Below are positions 1 to 8,524 of a stretch of DNA of 64,000 nt, in pieces (positions within the stretch are counted from its first letter, which is position 1; the number at the start of each line of letters is the position of its first letter). Source of the stretch: an uncultured bacterium (GTDB lineage Bacteria > Bacillota > Clostridia > Lachnospirales > Lachnospiraceae); contig CAMWUN010000001.1 of the NCBI GenBank assembly GCA_947177425.1, forward strand, positions 120,682 to 184,681, read 5' to 3'. The translations under genes were made by a program, and so were the position numbers. Under the pieces are notes generated by a model. That model saw only the letters and a program-made list of their open reading frames with translations. It had not been told where the DNA came from and ran no database searches.

Positions 1-225
1 TGGAATGCCTATTCCTATATGAGTATTCAGGCGCAAAGGCTGGTACTGTGTCAGAACGCCGACTGTGTCCACTCCGGAATTGATACAGTTGCTTAATGGA
101 AAATCGATAATTCGGTACTTTCCCCCAAAGGATACTGCCGGCTTGGCCACCTTTGACGTGAGCACGCCCAGTCTGCTTCCCTGACCACCCGCTAACAACA
201 TGGCAATCATTTCTTTTTTAATCAT
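1..225 (-). CDS. glgC: Glucose-1-phosphate adenylyltransferase, N-terminal 75 residues (partial)
   Basis: The reverse strand from an ATG at 225 reads [20 protein letters not shown] and continues open to the window edge. The nucleotide-binding motif AGGQGSRL lies at residues 12-19, followed by [20 protein letters not shown] and a GVLTQYQP segment, all typical of bacterial ADP-glucose pyrophosphorylase. The enzyme makes ADP-glucose for glycogen synthesis in the cytoplasm. A GAGGTGAGG ribosome binding site lies just upstream of the start. The rest of the gene is outside the window. The glycogen phosphorylase at 30 kb is the degradative counterpart but is not linked. The call is firm although only the N-terminus is visible. 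Confidence 0.93.
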   Translation of the reverse strand, partial: MIKKEMIAMLLAGGQGSRLGVLTSKVAKPAVSFGGKYRIIDFPLSNCINSGVDTVGVLTQYQPLRLNTHIGIGIP

Positions 226-536
226 GTCCTCACCTCTTACAAGTATTTTTGTATCTATAACTATTTGATACAGGTACCATTTATAAAATGTATGAATAGT
301 ATACCATATATTAACTCAAAAGTGAATATTTTTTACAATTATATTAAAAAACAATCCATTTTTTATGTTACTTTTTTACAATGTTTTGCATAGGCAAAAC
401 ATCATTCCCCATGCTTTTTACTACATTTTGTGCCTGTATCACGGTTCCATACGCTTATTTTGTTAAAAATGCCATTGGTTTTTATTGTGTAATTATATAT
501 AATTAAGTCAAAACTAATAAAAACGGAGGATTTTTT
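226..536. promoter_or_regulatory. Divergent glgC/murC intergenic region with murC promoter
   Basis: This AT-rich 311-bp stretch separates glgC (leftward) from murC (rightward). On the plus strand TTGGTT at 475-480 and TATAAT at 498-503 are spaced by 17 bp and fit a sigma-A promoter for murC. A short perfect hairpin, TGTTTTGC with GCAAAACA, lies at 382-401. On the minus strand a TATACT hexamer near 296-301 could serve glgC. No open frame here looks coding. Confidence 0.55.
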
Positions 537-1916
537 ATGTATCAATTAGATTTCAACCATCCTATCCACATATATTTTATCGGAATCGGCGGCATCAGCA
601 TGAGCGGACTTGCTGAAATTCTTTTGGAAAAGGGCTTTACTGTTTCCGGCTCCGATGCAAAAGAATCTTCCCTGACCCAGGCCCTGTGCGCGAAAGGCGC
701 CCAAATCCATTACGGCCAGAAGGCGGATAACATAAATAAAGACATAGATCTTGTTGTTTATACCAGTGCCATCCATCCCGACAATCCAGAATTTACTGCC
801 ATGAAGGAGATGGAGATTCCCTCCCTGACCAGAGCCCAGCTTCTCGGACAGATGATGAAAAATTATGAATTTCCCGTTGCCGTCAGCGGCACCCACGGAA
901 AGACCACTACCACCTCCATGATCTCAGAAATCCTTCTCGAGGCGGATACTGACCCTACCCTTTCTATCGGCGGCATTTTAAAGGCCATTGGCGGCAACAT
1001 CCGAATCGGAAAATCCGGCTATTTCGTTACAGAGGCCTGCGAATACACCAACAGCTTTTTAAGCTTTTTTCCCAAAATAGGTATCATATTAAATATAGAA
1101 GAAGACCATCTGGATTTTTTTAAGGATATTGACGATATCCGCCATTCCTTCCGCCAGTTTGCCCGGCTTATCCCTTCGGACGGAGTTCTAATCATCAACG
1201 GTGAAATCCCCGGAATAGACATGGTGCTGGAAGGGCTGTCCTGCCGTGTCATAACCTATGGAAGTACAGATGCCTTCGATTACCATCCTGAACATATTTT
1301 CTATGACGATAACGGGTGCGCCAGTTTTCTTCTTATAAAAAAGGGCGGCTTCCGGGAAGAACTTGCCTTAGGCGTCCCCGGAGAGCACAACATTTATAAT
1401 GCACTTGCCGCTATTGCGCTTGCAGATCTTTTTTCTATTGATTTTGCCGCAGTCAGATCTGCACTTGCCCATTTCCACGGCACCGACCGCCGCTTTGAAT
1501 ACAAAGGCACTTTAAACGGAACCATTATAATAGATGATTATGCACATCACCCCACAGAAATTACTGCTACTTTAAATGCTGCCGCAAATTATCCCCATAA
1601 ATCCTTATGGTGCGTATTCCAGCCCCATACCTTCACCCGCACCAAAGCCTTTATGAAAGAATTTGCCAAAGCCCTGTCCCTTGCGGATCATATTGTGCTG
1701 GCCGATATTTATCCCGCAAGGGAGACTGACAATTTGGGAATCAGCTCCGAAACCCTGCTTAAGGAAATTGAATCCTGCGGAAAGGACTGCCATTATTTCC
1801 CTTCTTTTCAGGAAATTGAAAATTTCCTGAAAGAAAATTGTGCCCCCAATGATTTGTTGATAACTATGGGCGCCGGAGACGTTGTAAACATTGGTGAAAA
1901 CCTTTTAAAACAATAA
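537..1916 (+). CDS. murC: UDP-N-acetylmuramate--L-alanine ligase
   Basis: MurC joins L-alanine to UDP-MurNAc with ATP, the first step of peptidoglycan stem-peptide assembly in the cytoplasm. The 459-residue product has the usual length. It carries the N-terminal Rossmann motif GIGGISMSG at 16-24, the ATP loop GTHGKT at 118-123, and the Mur ligase DDYAHHPTE motif starting at 333. The C-terminal domain contains the typical YPARE-type region and ends in MGAGDV. ACGGAGGA sits 8 bp upstream of the ATG. The gene is apparently monocistronic, with a promoter upstream and a terminator hairpin directly downstream. ddl and murF of the same pathway lie 8-9 kb away on the opposite strand. Confidence 0.97.
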   Translation: MYQLDFNHPIHIYFIGIGGISMSGLAEILLEKGFTVSGSDAKESSLTQALCAKGAQIHYGQKADNINKDIDLVVYTSAIHPDNPEFTAMKEMEIPSLTRAQLLGQMMKNYEFPVAVSGTHGKTTTTSMISEILLEADTDPTLSIGGILKAIGGNIRIGKSGYFVTEACEYTNSFLSFFPKIGIILNIEEDHLDFFKDIDDIRHSFRQFARLIPSDGVLIINGEIPGIDMVLEGLSCRVITYGSTDAFDYHPEHIFYDDNGCASFLLIKKGGFREELALGVPGEHNIYNALAAIALADLFSIDFAAVRSALAHFHGTDRRFEYKGTLNGTIIIDDYAHHPTEITATLNAAANYPHKSLWCVFQPHTFTRTKAFMKEFAKALSLADHIVLADIYPARETDNLGISSETLLKEIESCGKDCHYFPSFQEIENFLKENCAPNDLLITMGAGDVVNIGENLLKQ

Positions 1917-2077
1917 CTATCCACATTATCCACATATTTTTCAGTCAGAATATCCTGAAAATATGTGGATATTTTTTTTACCGGTTACAAAAATATTTTC
2001 CAGCATTTTACACGGCTTTTCCCTTCCATGCCTTTTTTGTTTCATCCATAATATCCACATTGTCCACACTATCCACA
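1917..2077. promoter_or_regulatory. Cluster of DnaA-box-like 9-mers
   Basis: One perfect TTATCCACA (1926-1934) and four one- or two-mismatch relatives lie on the plus strand: CTATCCACA at 1917-1925, ATATCCACA at 2051-2059, TTGTCCACA at 2060-2068 and CTATCCACA at 2069-2077. A further inverted relative lies in the right arm of the terminator. All precede the dnaD-like/dnaC-like operon. DnaA binding is inferred from sequence only. Confidence 0.5.
1928..1979 (+). terminator. Rho-independent terminator of murC
   Basis: ATCCACATATTTTTCAG pairs with CTGAAAATATGTGGAT and is followed by a run of eight T residues. The left arm overlaps a TTATCCACA site, so terminator and DnaA-box-like sequence share bases. 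Confidence 0.75.
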
Positions 2078-2144
2078 AAACCTTCAATCCCTTGAAAATA
2101 CTGGACTTTTTGAAATTTTACCTATTCCTTTTTCCCGGGGCTTA

Positions 2145-2153
2145 TGCTATAAT
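2145..2153 (+). promoter_or_regulatory. Extended -10 promoter of the dnaD-like operon
   Basis: TGCTATAAT is a perfect extended -10 element (TG at 2145, TATAAT at 2148-2153). The -35 region is poor, as is common for extended -10 promoters. Transcription would start near 2160, leaving a leader of about 110 nt before the start codon at 2274. Confidence 0.6.
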
Positions 2154-2159
2154 TCAATT

Positions 2160-2273
2160 TGCTTTCAATTCGTGAGAAAATAATAGTCCAGTCTCCAGGG
2201 GCCGTATGGCCCGGCAGGGTAATATTCCTTGAGAAGCCCTTTGGGACTGAACGGCAGATTAGGGGATAGCTTC
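2160..2273 (+). promoter_or_regulatory. Structured 5' leader of dnaD-like mRNA, family not recognised
   Basis: The leader is more GC-rich than the DNA before it. CAGTCTCCAGGGG (2189-2201) can pair with CCCTTTGGGACTG (2237-2249) over 12 of 13 positions. GGGCC (2199-2203) can instead pair with GGCCC (2208-2212) around a GTAT loop. The two folds share bases and exclude each other. The leader ends in AGGGGATA, the ribosome binding site. I could not assign it to a known riboswitch class. Confidence 0.45.
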
Positions 2274-3326
2274 ATGGGTCATTTTAAAATTTATCAGGAA
2301 AACTATGCTGATGTAACTGTTGTGTCCAACATTTTTATAGACCAGTATATGAAAGATGCCAACGATGCGCAGTTAAAAATATACCTGTATCTGCTCCGTA
2401 TGACGGGCGCCGGTCTGTGCACCAGTGTTTCAGATATTGCGGATCAGTTCAACCACACAGAAAAGGATGTTGTGAGGGCTCTTAAATATTGGGAAAAAAA
2501 CCGCCTTCTCACCCTGGAGTATGACGATTCTAAAAGTATTTCCGGCATCCGGCTTCTGGGTATTTCCAAAAGCCCTGCCAAGGACGTCCAGCCCCTTGCG
2601 CCTGTGGTCCAGCTTCCTAATAAGAATGAATCCGCCCCTGTTAAGGCGGATTTGACCAAGCCTGCCTACAGTCTTGACCAGTTAAAGGAATTCCAGAATA
2701 ATGAGGAGACAGCCCAGATTATCTTTGTGGCGGAGCAGTATGTCGGCAGGCCCCTAAGCCCTTCCGAAATAAATACCATCCTGTTTTTCTCGGACAAACT
2801 GGGATTTTCTGAAGATTTAATTGATTACCTGATTCAATACTGCGTGGGCAGGGGGAAGAAGGATTTCAGATACATAGAAAAGGTTGCCTTAAGCTGGGCG
2901 GAGGCAGGAATCACCACCCCCGGACAGGCTTCCAGACTTGCAGGCAAATATGAAAAAATTGTATATGACATCATGAAAGCTCTCGGCAAGTCAGGCACAC
3001 CCACCAAAGCGGAGGCAGGATTTGTCACTAAATGGACGAAAGAACTGGGGTTTGCCAAAGAGATTATTTTAGAAGCCTGCAGCCGAACGGTTATGGCCAC
3101 GGACAAGCACCGCTTTGAATATGCCGACAGCATTTTAAACAGTTGGTTCAAAAAGAATGTGCACATCAAAGCCGATATTAATGCTCTTGATGAAGCTTAT
3201 GCCAAAAACAAATCGTCTGCCCCAAAATTCCAGAGTACATCTTCCGGGCAGTTCAATCAGTTTAACCAGTTCATGCATACAAATTATGATTTTGAAACGC
3301 TGGAAAAAGAGATCCTGAGCAATTAA
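2274..3326 (+). CDS. DnaD-domain replication initiation protein (DnaB/DnaD primosome family)
   Basis: The 350-residue product has the layout of Firmicutes DnaD-family primosome proteins: an N-terminal winged-helix region (residues about 10-90, with FNHTEKDVVRALKYWEKNRLL), a linker, then two DnaD/DnaB_2 modules. The modules end in the family signature, seen as IEKVALSWAEAGI and SILNSWFKKNV. These proteins remodel origin DNA and help bring the helicase loader. The ATG at 2274 is preferred over an upstream TTG at 2229 because AGGGGATA lies 6 bp before it and the upstream stretch forms a structured leader. The next gene is a DnaC/DnaI-type loader 25 bp downstream, so this is a primosome operon. 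Confidence 0.9.
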   Translation: MGHFKIYQENYADVTVVSNIFIDQYMKDANDAQLKIYLYLLRMTGAGLCTSVSDIADQFNHTEKDVVRALKYWEKNRLLTLEYDDSKSISGIRLLGISKSPAKDVQPLAPVVQLPNKNESAPVKADLTKPAYSLDQLKEFQNNEETAQIIFVAEQYVGRPLSPSEINTILFFSDKLGFSEDLIDYLIQYCVGRGKKDFRYIEKVALSWAEAGITTPGQASRLAGKYEKIVYDIMKALGKSGTPTKAEAGFVTKWTKELGFAKEIILEACSRTVMATDKHRFEYADSILNSWFKKNVHIKADINALDEAYAKNKSSAPKFQSTSSGQFNQFNQFMHTNYDFETLEKEILSN

Positions 3327-3351
3327 AACACAGCCGTAAGGAGAATTCACT

Positions 3352-4323
3352 GTGGCATTAACTAACTCTCAATATGACGCAATCATGCGTGAATATGAAT
3401 ACAGGCAAACCAAAAACAGGCGCCTCCTTGAGGAGCGCACGGCATTCATCTATAAAAATGTGGACGGCTACCGGGAGCTGGCTGAATCCATTGCCGCTAT
3501 ATCCGTTTCCCAGGGCAGGAAGCTGTTGGAAGGCGATGACTTTGCCATGGAAGATTTAAGATCTTCCCTGCGCAGTCTTTCATCCATGAAAGAGCAGCTC
3601 CTTATAAGCGCCGGGTATCCCGCCGACTACCTTGCCCCCATTTATGACTGTCCTGACTGTAAAGATACCGGATATGCAGACGGGGTCAAATGCCATTGTT
3701 TCAGACAGGCAGTCATTGACCTTCTCTATGAACAGTCAGGCATCCGCGACATGCTTGAAAAAGAAAATTTTAGTATCCTTTCTTACGACTATTATCAGGG
3801 CGAAGATCTTGAGCGTTTCCAGAAAACGGTAAATGCGTGCATAAATTTTATAAAAACTTTCGATTCAGACTATCAAAATCTATTTTTTTATGGTACAGTG
3901 GGTACGGGCAAATCTTTTTTATCCGGCTGCATTGCCAAAGAGTTGATAGAAAACGGCCACTCCGTTATCTATTTCAGCGCGGCCGGGCTTTTTGAAACTA
4001 TATCCAGAAATATGTTCGATTACAAAAATAAAGACGATGTCTTAAGTTTGGGCGGCGATCTTCGCAACTGCGATTTGCTGATTATTGATGATTTGGGTAC
4101 CGAATATCATAAAGCCGCTGCTTCCTCTGTGCTGTTTTCCCTTTTGAACGAGAGGCATCTTAGAAAAAAGTCTACCATCATCTCCACCAATTTGTCTTTG
4201 GAAGACCTGTTAAACCGCTACTCAGACCGGGTTTTTTCCCGGATAACAAATCAATACAGCATCTGCAAGTTTACCGGACCTGACATCCGGACCTTCAAAA
4301 AAAGACTGCAAAACAGAAAGTGA
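3352..4323 (+). CDS. DnaC/DnaI-type helicase loader ATPase
   Basis: The 323-residue protein is predicted to load the replicative helicase at the origin. An N-terminal helical part is followed by a zinc-ribbon-like set of cysteines (C100, C103, C114, C116) and an AAA+ domain with Walker A GTVGTGKS at 181-188 and Walker B LLIIDDLGTE around 242-251. The zinc site followed by AAA+ is the arrangement of Bacillus DnaI rather than of IstB. The start codon is GTG at 3352 with AAGGAG about 10 bp upstream. It follows the DnaD-like gene by 25 bp and precedes prs by 8 bp, so all three are likely cotranscribed. No transposase is nearby, which argues against an IstB assignment. Confidence 0.9.
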   Translation: MALTNSQYDAIMREYEYRQTKNRRLLEERTAFIYKNVDGYRELAESIAAISVSQGRKLLEGDDFAMEDLRSSLRSLSSMKEQLLISAGYPADYLAPIYDCPDCKDTGYADGVKCHCFRQAVIDLLYEQSGIRDMLEKENFSILSYDYYQGEDLERFQKTVNACINFIKTFDSDYQNLFFYGTVGTGKSFLSGCIAKELIENGHSVIYFSAAGLFETISRNMFDYKNKDDVLSLGGDLRNCDLLIIDDLGTEYHKAAASSVLFSLLNERHLRKKSTIISTNLSLEDLLNRYSDRVFSRITNQYSICKFTGPDIRTFKKRLQNRK

Positions 4324-4331
4324 GGTAATTC

Positions 4332-5522
4332 ATGTCCCAACGCGAAGAAAAAAGAAATTTGGAAACCATACCCGTAGGTTCACTTGGCATCATTCCCTTA
4401 GAAGGATGTAAGTCTCTCGGCCAAAAGGTAGACAGCTATCTGGTAAGATGGCGTACTGTCCGTGAAAGCGAGCACAAAGAAAGTCTCGCATTCGCCGGAT
4501 ATCAGAGAGATTCTTATATTTTAAAGGCCAAGGTTCCCCGTTTCGGTTCCGGCGAAGCCAAAGGCATGATCCTTGAATCTGTCCGCGGCACCGATTTATA
4601 TCTTCTCGTAGATGTTGCCAATTACAGTCTGACCTACTCTCTGTGCGGACATGAAAACCATATGTCTCCTGACGACCATTATCAGGATTTAAAAAGAATT
4701 ATAGCGGCAGTCGGCGGAAAGGCACGGCGTATCACCGTTATTATGCCTTACCTTTATGAAAGCAGACAGCACAAACGGACTGCAAGGGAATCCTTAGACT
4801 GTGCCCTTGCCCTGCAGGAAATGGTTCATATGGGCGTAGATAATATTATTACTTTCGATGCCCACGACCCCAGGGTACAGAATGCGATACCTCTCCACGG
4901 ATTTGAGACTGTACAGCCTGCGTATCAGTTTATCAAAGGTCTTTTAAAGCATGTGAAAGATTTGCAGATCGACTCTGACCATATGATGGTAATCAGCCCT
5001 GACGAGGGCGGCATGAGCCGGGCAATCTATATTGCCAACGTGCTTGGCCTTGACATGGGCATGTTCTATAAGCGCCGGGACTATACCCGCGTGGTAAACG
5101 GCAGAAACCCCATTGTGGCTCATGAGTTTCTGGGCTCCTCCGTGGAGGGTAAAGACATGGTCATTATGGACGATATGATTTCTTCCGGTGAAAGCGTCCT
5201 TGAAGTTGCCACAGCCCTGAAAGAACGCAGGGCACGCAAGATTTTCATCTGCGCGACCTTCGGACTGTTTACCAATGGACTGGACCGGTTCGACAAAGCA
5301 TATGAAAACGGCATCATCGACAGGGTTCTCACGACCAATTTAATTTACCAGACTCCTGAACTGTTAGAACGCGAATGGTATATTGACTGCGATATGAGCA
5401 AATATATTGCCTATCTGATTGACACATTAAATCATGATGCCTCTATCAGCGACCTGCTTAATCCCAACGAGCGTATCCAGGAAGTCGTTGCCAAATACAA
5501 AAACGGGGAAACCATTAAGTGA
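4332..5522 (+). CDS. prs: Ribose-phosphate pyrophosphokinase, long clostridial form
   Basis: Prs makes PRPP from ribose 5-phosphate and ATP for nucleotide, NAD, His and Trp synthesis. The 396-residue protein is about 80 residues longer than Bacillus Prs and divergent, but key elements are visible. These are the flexible-loop equivalent PYLYESRQHKRTARES, FDAHDPRVQNAIP, and the PRPP-binding DDMISSGES at 280-288. The extra length is mostly an N-terminal extension. GAGGTAATT precedes the ATG. It is the third gene of the primosome operon, which puts PRPP supply under the same promoter as helicase loading. pncB at 51 kb is one PRPP consumer in this window. Confidence 0.9.
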   Translation: MSQREEKRNLETIPVGSLGIIPLEGCKSLGQKVDSYLVRWRTVRESEHKESLAFAGYQRDSYILKAKVPRFGSGEAKGMILESVRGTDLYLLVDVANYSLTYSLCGHENHMSPDDHYQDLKRIIAAVGGKARRITVIMPYLYESRQHKRTARESLDCALALQEMVHMGVDNIITFDAHDPRVQNAIPLHGFETVQPAYQFIKGLLKHVKDLQIDSDHMMVISPDEGGMSRAIYIANVLGLDMGMFYKRRDYTRVVNGRNPIVAHEFLGSSVEGKDMVIMDDMISSGESVLEVATALKERRARKIFICATFGLFTNGLDRFDKAYENGIIDRVLTTNLIYQTPELLEREWYIDCDMSKYIAYLIDTLNHDASISDLLNPNERIQEVVAKYKNGETIK

Positions 5523-5548
5523 TCTGCCAACGCTTACCGAATCAATAC

Positions 5549-5591
5549 AGCCGGAACGGAAATCCCGCTCCGGCTGATATATTGTCTTTTT
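5549..5591. terminator. Hairpin terminator between convergent prs and DUF6044 gene
   Basis: AGCCGGAACGG pairs with CCGCTCCGGCT around an AAATC loop (5549-5575), followed by a short T-rich stretch. It lies between two converging genes and can serve prs. Confidence 0.6.
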
Positions 5592-5658
5592 GCCAATCCG
5601 CCCTTCACAGGCGCCATACTTTTTAACGGACAGATTTCGCAGCGGCTTTAGGCGAAAG

Positions 5659-7398
5659 TTAAACCGTTTCTGTCCGGTATACATACAATACATAAGGCGA
5701 CTTGTCATTTGTGTACGTACCTGCCAGCGCCAGTCCTGTCTCCTTCGCGTTGGTTAGTTCAATTCTGGAAAAAATATAATATCCTCCAAGTTCCTTAAAT
5801 GCATCCACGTCAATATAAATATCCCGGTCGGTTACGCTGTAACTGCGGGAGGCGTTCACGATGGACAAATCCGTCCCCGAATAGAGATAAGCCCGTGCCC
5901 CCCAACTGTCAAAGTAATCCCTGCTCTCCTCCACCCGGTCAAGGGCAGGGGCAATAATCCTGCGGAAAGCTTCCTTGTAACTCTGGGAATAAAATCCCAG
6001 ATAACCATCCAGTGTTGCAATCCCGTTATACTCTAAAACCGCCGGATAGAAACCATAGGCCGCGGCCCACTGCCCTTCATATCCAATATCTTTTTTGGCT
6101 TCCTCGAATAGTTCCGCTGAATAGAATTCCCCAAAAGCCAGCTGATCTGTCGGTGTCCCCCTCAGCCAGACATATGCCTGGTTAAAACAAGTGTGATACA
6201 AATCATTATAACGCGTCCCGGAAAGCACAATGATAAGCACTGCACCCATGGCAAGCAGATTGGCGGCCGCCTTTCCAACACTTTTCCGGCTGTCGTACAT
6301 ACGTTTTAGTGCAAAGAAGAAAGCGGCATACCAGATAAACGGGCTGAAAAACACTGTCCTGTTAAACTGCCATCCTGTAAGGGGAGGGCACAAAGTCTCC
6401 ACAATATTCCGAAACCCTTCCCAATAATAAATCCCATACACAACACTGTTAAAAAGAAGCAGCAGGGCCAGAAGATTATATAAATCGTGAAATATCCCTT
6501 TTATATTTTTATTCCTGATATAGGTAATATTTAACCAGAAAAAATAAATCGTGCAGACAGGCAGCACCAGGTATGTGTGCATACTTTCTGCATGGAACAT
6601 CCCCTTAGCGAACACTTCCCCTATGGTATTTATAATTTCCCCTGCTGTAAAGCTTCCCGCTTCCATGGTGGAACGTATGGTCACTTCGTCTCCCAGAAGC
6701 ATGGCGCCGAACAGCCTGTACTCACAGACGATGCATCCTGCCGCCAGCACACAAATTGCCAGCAGCACCTTTCCGGGAAATTTCCTGTCCTTCACCCACA
6801 GCCAGATAAAAGCGGCCGCCATGTAAGCCAGTATAAACAGACCAAAATACGAAAAATAAGAAAGAAGAGGATAAAAAAATAATGCCGCATACCATACTGC
6901 CCCAGGCTTTTTGTATATTTTCCTGACCAGATAAACCACTAATGGTATCGATGCGAACGGAATTCCAAATGCCGGAAACACATTCAGGATGCCGTAGGCA
7001 AAACCTGAAAGATAAACCAGCGGCTTATACGTTTCGTATCCTTCTCCAAGCACATCTTTTGCCAGCAAAATGCAGGAGAACAATGCAATCACTATTTTAA
7101 GCAGATATCCGGCAATATACGCCGGGTATGCCGGAAGAATCATGTAAAGCATGGTGTATAAGGAAAACTCCGCCGGAAGAATGTCCCTGCTGATTCCTCC
7201 CAGAAAGGGCACATCCACCCCATGGCTCCAGAAAGTCCCCGTATTTTTCATCATCTGGAACTGGGGAATAAAAAGATCCAGATTGTCGTGAACCGCAATA
7301 ATGCTTTTTTCCCCGCAAAGGGTAAATACCAGTCCTGCAAACAGGATAAACCCAAATACAATAAACAGGTACCAGCGCGAAACCAGTTTTCTCAACAT
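5659..7398 (-). CDS. DUF6044 (YkoS-like) polytopic membrane protein
   Basis: The 579-residue protein has an N-terminal transmembrane helix (about 10-28), roughly ten further hydrophobic segments up to residue 410, then an outward-facing C-terminal domain of about 165 residues beginning near GTRYNDLYHTCF. This layout resembles GT-C type membrane glycosyltransferases, but no function is established. The N-terminal HDNLD motif in the first loop is a possible acidic active-site pair. It overlaps the glycosyltransferase gene upstream by 7 bp, which suggests translational coupling and a joint role. The pairing recalls the Bacillus subtilis ykoS-ykoT neighbours, from memory. Glycosylation of a cell-envelope polymer is an inference. 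Confidence 0.7.
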   Translation of the reverse strand: MLRKLVSRWYLFIVFGFILFAGLVFTLCGEKSIIAVHDNLDLFIPQFQMMKNTGTFWSHGVDVPFLGGISRDILPAEFSLYTMLYMILPAYPAYIAGYLLKIVIALFSCILLAKDVLGEGYETYKPLVYLSGFAYGILNVFPAFGIPFASIPLVVYLVRKIYKKPGAVWYAALFFYPLLSYFSYFGLFILAYMAAAFIWLWVKDRKFPGKVLLAICVLAAGCIVCEYRLFGAMLLGDEVTIRSTMEAGSFTAGEIINTIGEVFAKGMFHAESMHTYLVLPVCTIYFFWLNITYIRNKNIKGIFHDLYNLLALLLLFNSVVYGIYYWEGFRNIVETLCPPLTGWQFNRTVFFSPFIWYAAFFFALKRMYDSRKSVGKAAANLLAMGAVLIIVLSGTRYNDLYHTCFNQAYVWLRGTPTDQLAFGEFYSAELFEEAKKDIGYEGQWAAAYGFYPAVLEYNGIATLDGYLGFYSQSYKEAFRRIIAPALDRVEESRDYFDSWGARAYLYSGTDLSIVNASRSYSVTDRDIYIDVDAFKELGGYYIFSRIELTNAKETGLALAGTYTNDKSPYVLYVYRTETV

Positions 7399-8345
7399 TT
7401 CTCCTCCTGCTGCATCCTGCGCTTTTCTTTTTCACACACCAGGGTGAGACGGTACTCAAAATCCCTCCGGTTCTTCATCGCCATATTTGACAGGATAAGC
7501 CCCGCAAAAAAAGACTGGATTGCCGCCATCACAACAAAACCGCACACGATCAAGGTAGGAAATTTAAGAACCAGCCCCGTTTTCAGGTATTCCAAAAGCA
7601 CTGGTATGAAAAAAAGCAGCGCTATGGCTGTAAGGACCAGTGACAAAATGCTGAAAAAGCCAAAAGGCTTATAATCCCGGTAAAGTCTGAAAATAGTACC
7701 CAACACCCGGAACCCGTCGGAATAGGTATTCAACTTTGATACGCTGCCCTCGGGCCTGTCCCTGTACTCCACAATTACATTTTCAATCTGCATATGGTTA
7801 TAAACCGCGTGAATCGTCATCTCCGTTTCTATTTCAAAGCCCTTTGAAAGAACCGGAAAGGTTTTTACAAACCCATAGCTGAATGCCCGGAACCCTGTCA
7901 TGATATCCTTGATCTCACAGCCAAATAAATGATTAATGCTGGCACGTACCAGAGAATTCCCCATATTATGAAAAGGCCGCTTGTTCTCCTCAAAATATGT
8001 GGAAGAAAGGCGGTCGCCCACTACCATATCTGCATTGCGGCAAAGCACCTTTTCCACCATTTCCGGCGCAAATTCCATAGGATAAGTGTCATCCCCGTCT
8101 ACCATAATGTAACACTGGGCCTCTATTTCCCGGAACATCCGCCGGATGACATTTCCTTTACCCTGCATATATTCATTGCGCACAACTGCCCCTTCCTCCC
8201 TGGCAATCCGGGCGGTCTGGTCTGTAGAATTATTGTTATATACATAAATCACCGCCTCTGGCAGAGCCGCTTTCGCATCCCTGATTACCTTGGCGATGGT
8301 TTTTTCCTCATTATAACACGGAATTAAAACTGCAATTTTGTCCAT
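7392..8345 (-). CDS. Family 2 glycosyltransferase, polyprenyl-phosphate sugar transferase type (YkoT-like)
   Basis: The 317-residue protein begins with a GT2 catalytic domain (IPCYNEEKTIAKV at 8-20, acidic motif VDGDD at 82-86) and ends with two transmembrane helices at about 228-254 and 261-289. That layout matches polyprenyl-phosphate glucosyl/mannosyl transferases such as DPM1/GtrB relatives, which load a sugar on undecaprenyl phosphate at the inner membrane face. The downstream DUF6044 membrane protein overlaps by 7 bp and may use the lipid-linked sugar on the outside. AGAGGAAAG precedes the ATG. The exact sugar cannot be told from sequence. Confidence 0.85.
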   Translation of the reverse strand: MDKIAVLIPCYNEEKTIAKVIRDAKAALPEAVIYVYNNNSTDQTARIAREEGAVVRNEYMQGKGNVIRRMFREIEAQCYIMVDGDDTYPMEFAPEMVEKVLCRNADMVVGDRLSSTYFEENKRPFHNMGNSLVRASINHLFGCEIKDIMTGFRAFSYGFVKTFPVLSKGFEIETEMTIHAVYNHMQIENVIVEYRDRPEGSVSKLNTYSDGFRVLGTIFRLYRDYKPFGFFSILSLVLTAIALLFFIPVLLEYLKTGLVLKFPTLIVCGFVVMAAIQSFFAGLILSNMAMKNRRDFEYRLTLVCEKEKRRMQQEEKC

Positions 8346-8524
8346 AATCTTTCCTCTTCTTCTTTACACCGTATTCTTACTTCTGCATGTTTTTACTGAC
8401 TTTACCATTTTATCAGAGATTGGACAGGAAGTCCAGATATACTAAAATACAGCCCTTGCCAAAATCCACTTCATCCTTTATACTTAAAATGTTTTCATTT
8501 ACCAAAAAAGGAATTTTTACAAAC

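Noticed and set aside
3352..4323. IstB transposition helper
   Set aside because: The AAA+ domain could suit IstB, but the zinc-ribbon cysteines, the DnaD-like neighbour and the lack of an IstA gene favour a DnaI-type loader.
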